A stretch of 64,000 nucleotides of DNA from Locusta migratoria (taxonomy: Eukaryota; Arthropoda; Insecta; Orthoptera; Acrididae), in NCBI GenBank assembly GCA_026315105.1, contig CM048746.1, positions 349,745,548 through 349,809,547 of the forward strand, given 5' to 3'. The notes beneath the pieces were generated by a model. It made no database searches and had not been told where the DNA came from. It worked only from the letters and a program-made list of their open reading frames with translations. The position numbers and the translations under genes are program-made. Below are positions 55,543 to 64,000 of the stretch, piece after piece (position 1 is the first letter of the stretch; every line of letters begins with the position of its first letter).

Positions 55543-57359
55543 TGGTATTTAAATATTTGCACTTCCCAATACAGATGCAGACCATTGAAAACTAGTCACA
55601 TAAACTAAGCTTATCTGACACTTGGCATAGTTACTGATGGGATATTACAATCAGCCACTGCATCACAAGTTAACTTGGTGTTGATTGCAAACAACAAAAT
55701 GCGAATTATACAATTTGAATAAACATAAAGTGTTGAAACTTAAATGTGTAATGTTTATATACACTATGTTTGAAGATGAAAGTCATGCCAGTTTCAATTT
55801 ATGTCCATTACATTATTTCGTTCTCCGCAGCCACAGTCTCATGAAGCAGAAAATGAAGGCAAAATGTAAATATGGTAACGCAAAAACTTTTAGGGGACTG
55901 ACATAAAATGGCTCGAAAAGTGGGAAAACCTAAAAACAGGGTTATACTGTACTAATGTCTGTATATTAGTAACAGGAAAAAGTTTTTACGGAGTTGAAAA
56001 CTGAACTTTATGCCTACATCTTCCAAAATATCAAAAATACTATGTACCATCAATTGGTATTTTATATAATCTATCATATGGCCACTATTGATTACAGAAG
56101 TAATTTTCTGTGGTCATTAGTTTTCTGATAACAGAACCCTTTTTCCTCCCGTATCCTCAGGATGTTCCATTTGCTTCCATTTAAATTTTCAGATTCTTTA
56201 ATACGTCAAAACTAGGTTTTCTGCTGTCTGGTATTTGCCTTAGCATACATGCAGGATGCAATGAGGTATAAAATGATTTTCCTTGAAATCGTGTAGATTA
56301 CCCACTTTCTTGCTTGCCTGTATGGTTGAGCCACAGGCTTGTGTAGGTGCATTTGTTTCATTGAATAGTTATTGTCTTAATGGTCTTCAAACCAATGCCA
56401 GTTGCAAATCTCTGTCTCCTGACATTTAGCAGTAGTGCTACTTGTGCCACCTCCTGGTGTGTACTCATTGGGAGATACTATATTAATGTACTGACACACA
56501 GAGAAAACTGTCCTATTGCTTGTTTGATAGCACTTAGCATAATGGATTACAATTGCTGAGGATATATGACTGATTTCTGGAAGTCATCTTAAATAGTTAA
56601 TTTTGACATCCCCACTTTATTTTTGTGGGGATAATTTTGTTGTATGTGAACATACCTTACTACAATTATTACGCCATTAGTTCACTATTTTTTTACTATG
56701 CTCTGCAGCTGCAAAGGAGTAAAGTATTACAGTATTTTGTACAGATTAGTGTGCTGATGTTTACACTTGCAAAATAGCTGTTCATGTTATTACACGCCAA
56801 CAGTTTGTAGTTATAGTTGTTTCTAGTGTAGATTGTGAATGTGCAAGTTTCTTATTGGTTTTCAAGTTTCAATTTACTTTTGTTATACAGTATTTCAATA
56901 TACAATGGATGAAATGGAGATTTGTGTTTAAAAAATTCCTTCTCAGTGCATCTGGTAAATACAACTCTTTCTTAAAAAGATTGAAATGATTGTATTTCAT
57001 CAACAATTAGAATCTATTTCACAGTATCAGATTCCTCTGTGGTAACTAAAAGAGAGGGAAAATAAATGAGGGGGGGGGGTTGGATGTTAATAGGGGATGC
57101 AAATTCTATACTACAGCATGCAGTTACACTAGAAAACGCCTATAGTAAATGTTGCCTGAGCAGATAACCTGAATTCAGAGATGTAGACAATGCAAAACTT
57201 TGATCATTATTTTTCTTTGGAAATTCAGTCCCCCATAAAAATATATACACTTCCTGCCTGGCTCTATCTAGATATCAATATTGTCGTTTGATTTAAGCGT
57301 GTATTGTAGTATGGTGTTTGGCTCAAAAGATGTTAGTACTTTCATATCAGTATGGGAAA
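55543..57359. other. Cytochrome c1 intron 5, nothing recognised
   Basis: AT-rich, with a short poly(G) near 57070. No element, exon or RNA gene recognised. Confidence 0.4.
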
Positions 57360-58200
57360 ACACAATGGCTGGAGCACATTTGATATTCAAGCAATGAAAA
57401 TGTGTTGTGAAGCGATTTTTAAAGTTTGATAATGCCGTTGAATGGCAACATCAGTGGAGGTAAGAGTTAGAAACAGAACTGCCAACCCGCCTAACAAATA
57501 AAGGCATTATTGTCAAGTTTGAATTGCAGGGAACTATGGACTAAGGAAGATCAGGAAGACATCATACAGCTACAGTCTTGCTTCATCAGTTTCTGTGTTT
57601 GAAACATTTGTTACTTCTCTGCTGAAGTCTGCTATGCAGTGTGCACTTGAAGTGGAGGTTAGCAGCACAAGTGTACAAAGAATTCTGAAAGCTGCAAACC
57701 GGAACATTTACATTCCAGGATTGCTCCACGCAGTTAATGATTATGATCCTGAACAATGAACATAATTTTGCGAATGATATTGGCAATAATGAAAAATTTA
57801 TGACAAAGGTAATGTGGAGTTATGAGGCACAATTTAAAATTAATGGAACAGTGAATCAACCTAACAGTGTGTACTGGACACGGGAAAATCAGCATGTTCA
57901 TGTGGATAAGGCAGTCAGTCTAACAAGAGTTCATGTGTGGTGTGAACCATCATCCTGGACCTTATTAGAACCCTTTTTTGTTGATGCTACTGTCACTGGA
58001 GAAGGGTACCTTTATAGAGCTGATGATGGTGCCCCCACACTATCATATAACCGTACGAGCTTTCCTGGATGACAATTTCTAGGGATATTGGATTGGACTA
58101 TTAGGGCCCCATTTGGTTTCCTCCATAGCCAGTTTATCTAGCTCTTACGGACTTTCACTTTGGAGGAACTGTGAAAGAGAACCTCTGCCGATGTAAGGCC
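57360..58200 (+). pseudogene. Degenerate Tc1/mariner-related transposase
   Basis: Fragments in several frames follow such a transposase: KRFLKFDNAVEWQ, SSTSVQRILKAANRNIYIPG, then the frame at 57737-58072 (KVMWSYEAQFKINGTVNQPN SVYWTRENQH, VHVWCEPSSW, PFFVDATVTGEGYL), then a truncated DGAPT block. After a frameshift, RAPFGFLHSQFI may correspond to a degraded RGPIEWPPRSPDL block. The first catalytic Asp position (family FSDEA) reads WSYEA here. Stops and deletions show it is dead. No inverted repeats located. Confidence 0.7.
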
Positions 58201-58894
58201 CCCAAGTTCCAATTTAATCTGAGAAATTTATTTGTAACCAATCAACACAGTAAAAATGAACTGATACATGGGAAGTAACCAGTGCACAATATTAAGTATG
58301 CAGAAGAATTGATCAGAGTCCAAAGCGTAACTACAGTCATGCACTCCCAGAGTAATTTTCACAGTGGTCACTAATAAGTGTTCGTTTAAAAGTGTATTTG
58401 GTAGAAAAATCAAGACTGGCTCTAAGATGCAATGCTTATTTACATGTGTTTTTCATGTGTAATAGTTCCTATCTTTAGACTAGTGCCAATCTTTTGATAC
58501 AATCAACAGTTTGGTTTAAATACAGGTATATTTTACTTCAATTTTCACCTTTGTTATTTCTGGTACATAAGTATCTAGGTTGTTTTTGAAAAACTAAGGT
58601 AATGCATCACTTTTCAGATGGTTTTCACTATCAGATTTCACAAAATTGTTTTCCATTCTTACATAAAAGTTGTGTGTTTGTTTTTGATCACATGATTTAA
58701 ATCTTCAAATTGAAGAAGAAGAAGGAGAAGGAGAGGGAATGAGTTTATTTTTAATCGGGGAATTTGAGAAAATGGGGAATGTGTATTCTATTTTTTTCTT
58801 GTACATTTATACATCCCTAGAGTTTTCGATTTTAGGAAATATTTGTTTTTCTATTGCTGTTGCGCACTTTATACACACTAAACTTTCACCAATT
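58201..58894. other. Cytochrome c1 intron 5, nothing recognised
   Basis: No feature recognised. Confidence 0.4.
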
Positions 58895-59861
58895 GCAATA
58901 AAACCTCAATATATCATATTACTTAGGAAGACAAAATTAATTCAATATAATGAGGTGTTCCAGAAGAAAGTAGAGATTTTTTGTTAATGTACTTAATGTG
59001 AAGGATCCTCTGCAGCTTAACCTTCCACTCGTCACAAATTTTGTTACTTACACTGGCACTTTCGCCCACGCATTTTTTGGAAAATAATTCCATGTATAAA
59101 ATTTTCAAGGCATCTATTACTCGCACGAAAAGTATTGTATCATAATGCTCCTGTAAAAAAAAAATATGCCTTTTCTTTCACTATAGGTTCACATTATTAT
59201 TCCTCTGTTGCCCAAACCACTGTACTAAACTCTTCTAAATCTGGAAACTCAACCTTTAGTTGTTGTTTCCAATCTGTCCCTTCTGCAGTTATCACATGGT
59301 CTGCATTTTTCATTATGCTTGATAGTGTGCTTGCCGGTCCCAAACTGAGCAGCTAAGTCTTTCTGTTTCTTTACTGGTGCTCTCACTTCACCAGTAAACC
59401 TTCGTTTTTCCGCAATTGACAGACATATCCGCTTAGACCCCAAGTCTGGCATTCGTTTCTAGCACTGAATCAAACCAAACGCTGCCTAAAATTTCACCTG
59501 CACAAAAGTCATGGGAACTACAGAACGACCCAGATCTGTGATGCATAGAGGCAGGGAGGGAAGGTACAGGGACTCCTCGTATTTTGCATGCACTTTCATA
59601 TACAGAGGAAGCACAAAAAAGACTTTGATATATTCAGGTGGCTTCGATATAAAGAGGTGACTTCGATACAGTGTTTTTCCCCACTGAACTTCGATACAAG
59701 ATGTAAAATCTGTCCTCCTCGAGCCCACCAAAAAATTTGATATGGTGGACAGTTTTATTCGAAATATTAAGGCTTTGTGCTTTCAAGGGGAGGGAGTGAA
59801 GAAAACTACAAAATAGACAGGCCTTTGATACATCGAGGTTTGATGTATCGAAATTTGACTG
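58895..59861 (-). mobile_element. Tigger/pogo-like element remnant
   Basis: The right end, reversed, CAGTCAAATTTCGATACATC, and the left end CAATAAAACCTCAATATATC resemble pogo/Tigger termini; TA follows the right end. Minus strand 59249-59452 reads LSIAEKRRFTGEVRAPVKKQ KDLAAQFGTGKHTIK, the CENP-B-like helix-turn-helix of a Tigger transposase. The DDE part is missing or unreadable. Confidence 0.65.
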
Positions 59862-59979
59862 TAGTTGGTTTGCTATCTGAATAGTGTCCAAAATTTCCCA
59901 ATCTTAATTACCTCAGCATCATTTAATTTAGTTTTACTATATTCCATTATACCCCTCTTTCACTATTTTCCATCCTACA

Positions 59980-61671
59980 GCGTCATTTCCGTATTCATTA
60001 TTTCCTTTCCGGGGCAGTAATAGAAGAAAGCAAACGGAAAGCTGAAGTTCTAAATTTAACCTTTAAGAAATCTTTCACGCAGGAGGACCGCACAAATATA
60101 CCATCATTTGATCAACGTACTAATTCCGAAATGGGGGACATAGCAATAGGTATTTCCGGTGTAGAGAAGCAGCTGAGAGAGCTAAATACGAAAAAGTCTG
60201 CTGGTCCGGATGGAATACCAGTTCGGTTTTACAAAGACTATTCTGCGGCATTGGCCCCCTACTTAGCTTGCATTTATAGCGAATCTTTAATTCAGCGCAA
60301 AGTTCCTAGTGATTGGAAAAAAGCGCAGGTGACTCCAGTGTATAAGAAAGGAAAGAGAACTGACCCATACAATTACAGGCCAATATCGTTGACATCGGTT
60401 TCATGTAGAATTTTGGAGCATATTCTCAGTTCGAATATAGTAAATTTCCTTGAAACGGAAAAGCTTCTTTCCATGAATCAGCACGGGTTTAGGAAACATC
60501 GTTCATGCGAAACTCAGCTTGCCCTTTTCTCACATGACATCTTGCGAGCCATGGACGAAGGGCAACAGGCGGATTGTGTTTTTCTCGACTTCAAAAAGGC
60601 GTTCGACACAGTGCCACACTGCAGACTGCTAACGAAGATACGAGCTTATGGAATAGGTTCACAGATTTGTGACTGGCTGGAAGACTTCCTAAGTAATAGA
60701 ACGCAGTACGTTGTTCTCGACGGCGAGTGCTCATCAGAGACGAGTGTATCGTCAGGCGTGCCCCAGGGGAGTGTGATAGGACCGCTATTATTTTCTATCT
60801 ATATAAATGATCTGATGGACAGAGTAAGTTGTAATTTGCGGCTGTTTGCTGATGATGCTGTGGTGTATGGGAGGGTGTCGTCTGTAACTGACTGTAATAG
60901 CATACAGGTTGACTTAGACAAAATTTCTAGTTGGTGCGAAGAATGGCAGCTAGCTCTCAATGTAGAAAAATGTAAGGTGATGCGCATGAGTAGAAAAAAC
61001 AATCCTATAATGTTCGAATACAGCATCAGTAGTGAGCTTCTTGATGTGGTCGCGTCGTTCAAATATCTAGGCGTAACATTGCAGAGCGATATGAAATGGA
61101 ACGAGCATGTAAGGACAGTTGTGAGTAAGGCAGACAGCCGACTTCGGTTTATTGGGAGAATTTTGGGAAGATGTACCTCACCTGTGAAGGAGACCGCGTA
61201 TAAAACGCTTGTACGACCACGTCTTGAGTATTGCTCAAGTATTTGGGACCCGCAGCAGATCGGTTGGAAGAAAGACATAGAGGCGGTTCAGAGGCGAGCA
61301 GCTAGATTTGTTACCGGTAGGTTCGACCAATGCGCGAGTGTCTCGGAAATGCTCCGGCAACTCAATTGGGGATCGCTGGAAGAAAGACGACGTTCTTTTC
61401 GTGAATTTCTGTTAAGTAAATTTAGAGGGCCGGAATTTGAAGCTGAGTGTAGTACGATCTTGCTGCCGCCTACTTACATTTCGCGTAAAGATCACAAAGA
61501 CAAGATAAGAGAAATTAGGGCTCGTACGGAGGCATATAGGCATTCTTTTTTTCCTCGTTCAATTTGGGAGTGGAATAGGAAAGGAAATGCCTAGTAGTGG
61601 TACGGTGTACCCTCCGCCACGCACCTTACGGTGAATTGCGGAGTATGTATGTAGATGTAGATGTAGAACTT
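59980..61671 (+). mobile_element. 5'-truncated CR1/L2-like LINE
   Basis: Reading frame enters mid-protein near 59983, runs to the stop at 61594, then a short 3' UTR ending in (ATGTAG)n at about 61640-61667 instead of poly(A). The endonuclease is absent. Clade is an inference from RT and C-terminal sequence. Confidence 0.85.
60131..61594 (+). pseudogene. Reverse transcriptase part of CR1/L2-like LINE, open frame
   Basis: A 487-codon frame from the first ATG (the true frame extends upstream to the truncation). RT blocks: KKSAGPDGIPVRFYKD, VPSDWKKAQVTPVYKKGKRT, NYRPISLTSVSCRILEHIL, VFLDFKKAFDTV, SSGVPQGSVIGPLLF, catalytic LRLFADDAVVYG (intact Asp pair) and FKYLGVTLQSDMKWNEHV. The C-terminal SIWDP...IEAVQRRAARFVTGRF and LNWGSLEERRRSFREFL are typical of CR1/L2/Rex-type elements. 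No lesion was seen, so insertion was recent, but the missing 5' end makes it non-autonomous. It sits in sense orientation in cytochrome c1 intron 5. Confidence 0.88.
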
Positions 61672-61999
61672 ATCTCCCCAAGTCCTTTGCTGTATCTTGA
61701 CATACTTACAGCCTCAGTGGCTAAACCTGACCATTATGTTTTTATAGTTGTACCTTAATTGCACAGTTTTCAAATTTCTCTTTCCTGTACCTACTGTACA
61801 GGTGGAGACAGACCATAACCCTTTCACTCTTTTATCTATTCTAACTTCCCTTTCATGTCACCCTCTTTCAGCTACAGATAATTTGTATGCAATTTGTAAA
61901 TAACACTTCATTCCTTCTATTTACATTGTTTGCTTTTTTATCTTCAAATTTTAATAGTTTATTTCAGTCATCAGTGCAAAATCCATTCCTTGGAATTCA
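61672..61999. other. Spacer between LINE and Penelope-like element
   Basis: No feature recognised. Confidence 0.4.
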
Positions 62000-63790
62000 G
62001 AATGCTATACACATAGGTCTGCTTTCCTCCAGTATTAATTGTCTCTTGCATACCGGATGGAACAGTTTCGATGCACATCTTTCTCGTTCTCCGCCAATTG
62101 TCTGATTCCTCCATCTACAAGGTATGCCAGGATGATCCCATTCCAAAAGTCCAGCATGACCTTCAATTCCTGCATGCTTCCTAAGATCCACAAACCTAAT
62201 AATCTGGGACGCCCAATTGTGGCTGGTTACTGTGCTCCCACAGAAAGAATCCCTGCCCTCATTGATCAACACCTCCAACCGGTTGTCTGGAATCTACTCC
62301 CACATCAAAGATACCAAACCACTTCCTTCACCGACTCTCCACCGTCCTCACTCCTCCACCTCCTGTATCCTTAGTCGTCACTGTTGACGCCACCTCCCTG
62401 TACACAAATATCCCTCACACCCATGTTCTTGCCGAACTGGAGCACTACCTTTCCCAACGTCCTTCAGACTCCAAGCCCAATACCTCCTTCCTCATGGTCC
62501 TTGTCTAATACATCCTAACCATCAACTCCTTTTCCTTTGAGGGAAAAATATACAAACAGAACTGCGGCACTCCCGTGGGCACCCATATGGCACCTTCCTA
62601 TGCCAACCTGTTTATGGGCCGTCTAAAGGAAACCTTCCTAGCCTCCCAAATCAACTAACCCCTGGTCTCGTTCAGTTTCATTGATGACATTTTCATGATC
62701 TGGACTCAAAGCCAGGACACCCTATCCTCATTCCTCAACAACCTCAACTCTCTCACCCATCTGTTTAATTTGGTCCTTCTCAACCTGACATGTCACCTTC
62801 CTGGATGTCAATCTGCATACCTCTGACGGCTCCATCCACACCTCTTTACACATCAAACACACCAATTCTCAACAGTATCTTCACTTTGACGGCTGCCATT
62901 CTATCTACATCAAAAAATCCCTCCCATCTAGCCTCGCCACTCGTGGAAAGCGTATCTGCAGTGATGAGGTACCATATCTTCACACATAAAAAATCCTCCT
63001 TCCGACCCTACTAACCAGCCACAAAGGAGTGCCCCCCCTTGTCACCCAGTACCATTCTAGACTGGAACAACTGAACCCTATCCTATGTCAGGGCTTTGAT
63101 TATCTGTCAACATGCCCTGAAATGAGACATCCTACCTTAAGATCCTGCTAACCCACCCACCCCCCTTCCTCCTAAAGTGGTGTTCCGTTGCCCACCCAAC
63201 CTCCACATCATCGTAGTTCATCCCTATGCCACTCCTACTCTCAACCCCTTACCACAGGGTTCATATCCCTGTGGAAGACCCCGATGCATAACCTGCCCAA
63301 TCCACCCACCCAGCACTTCCCATTCCAGTTCTGTCACAGGCTTGTCCTACCCCATCAGACGCTGTGCCACCTGTGAAAGCAGCCCTGTGGTATACCAACT
63401 CTGCTGCAATCACTGCTCTGCATTTTACATTGGAATGACAACTGGCTCTCCATCAGGATGAATGGCCACCGTCAAACTGTGGCCAAGAGCAATATGGACT
63501 ATCCTGTGGTGCAGCATGCAGCAGAGCCCAACACCTTGGACTTTAACGGCTGCTTCACCACCCGAGCCATCTCGATCCTCTCCTCCTCCACCAGCTTTTC
63601 TAAACTACGGAGATGGGAGTTACCCCTACAGCACATCCTGCGGTCTCGCAAACATCCTGGCCTGAACCTCAGATAACCTAACATACATTCCATGCCCCAT
63701 AGTCGTCGTCCCCCCTCCTCTTCACTCACATCCTACATTTGGTTCCGATTCATGCCCCCTTTCCCTACTGTGTGCTTTTTTTATTTAATT
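62000..63790 (+). mobile_element. Degenerate Penelope-like element, second subfamily
   Basis: Order of readable blocks: RT start LPKIHKPNNLGRPIVAGYCA (about 62165-62235), first Asp block VTVDATSLYTNIPHTHV (about 62375), GTPVGTHMAPSYANLFMGRL (about 62565), FIDDIFMIWTQ (about 62680). The linker GSYPCGRPRCITCPIHP (about 63260) follows, then GIY-YIG pieces VVYQLCCNHCSAFYIGMT (about 63390-63440) and MNGHRQTV, ending HPGLNLR. Several stops and frameshifts. It retains more of the RT N-terminus than the 26-kb copy but is clearly dead. Confidence 0.85.
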
Positions 63791-63799
63791 TAATTATTG

Positions 63800-63803
<4 letters not shown>

Positions 63804-63868
<65 letters not shown>
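63804..63868. repeat. (CT)n microsatellite
   Basis: About 65 bp of CT repeats between two Penelope-like tails. Confidence 0.95.
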
Positions 63869-63869
<1 letters not shown>

Positions 63870-63871
<2 letters not shown>

Positions 63872-64000
63872 AAACATTCCTGGTGGGATAAATATGTATA
63901 AAAAATAGAAATCGGATAACTTACCCAAATCACAGGCTTGTCGACAGATACAAATAAAAATACACACATACAAGCTTTCACAACCGTTAGTCACTTCTTC
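63870..64000 (-). mobile_element. Penelope-like 3' tail, runs off window
   Basis: On the minus strand: GTGAAAGCTTGTATGTGTGT, TCTGTCGACAAGCCTG, TTGGGTAAGTTATCCG and CCCACCAGGAATGTTTCC, matching the tails at 18657 and 2105. The body should lie beyond 64000. Confidence 0.75.

Noticed and set aside
52790..64000. Remaining C-terminal exons of cytochrome c1
   Set aside because: I looked for the YVFSLLTGY-like and C-terminal anchor coding sequence on the plus strand and did not see it. It is presumed to lie beyond the window.

Overview
This is animal nuclear DNA, most likely from a large-genome insect; an orthopteran such as a locust or grasshopper is my best guess. The guess is inferred from very long transposon-filled introns, the mix of Penelope-like elements, I-type and CR1-like LINEs, hAT and mariner elements and tRNA-derived SINEs, and from two clearly insect-like host genes. 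No bacterial features and no convincing functional tRNA or rRNA gene were seen. Host genes: only two are supported. They sit head to head around a promoter of about 300 bp (23673-23974). On the minus strand is an LSM14/trailer hitch (RNA-granule, mRNA repression) gene: exons at 23552-23672, 23137-23291, 10257-10512, 3448-3589 and possibly a 39-nt microexon at 395-433. It continues past the left edge. On the plus strand is mitochondrial cytochrome c1 (complex III): exons at 23975-24049, 24335-24385, 49204-49352, 49432-49564 and 51545-51709. It continues past the right edge. Everything else is intron of one of these two genes. Left part (1-23 kb, LSM14 introns): a decayed Penelope-like element, a mariner pseudogene, tRNA-derived SINEs, a long-TIR DNA element, several 5'-truncated I-type LINE pieces, and a 1.6-kb hAT element inside a Penelope 3' tail. 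Middle (24.4-49.2 kb, cytochrome c1 intron 2): short TIR elements with a shared terminus, a Penelope-like element with a 438-codon open frame (RT plus GIY-YIG), foldback elements, and the most striking structure in the window. This is an I-superfamily LINE (copy B, 37830-43737, both ORFs open) inserted into an older, broken copy of the same family (copy A, 33458-45234), each with its own target-site duplication. After this come a ~170-bp tandem array and a duplicated ~1-kb block. Right part (51.7-64 kb, cytochrome c1 intron 5): a second long-TIR element, another TIR element, decayed Tc1/mariner and Tigger-like transposases, a 5'-truncated CR1/L2-like LINE with an intact RT frame, and two Penelope-like elements meeting tail to tail at the window edge. 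I found no gene cluster that looks like a new multi-gene system. The best new leads are the self-nested LINE, a 3' hairpin shared by that LINE and a SINE with compensatory stem changes, and the families of short inverted-repeat elements.
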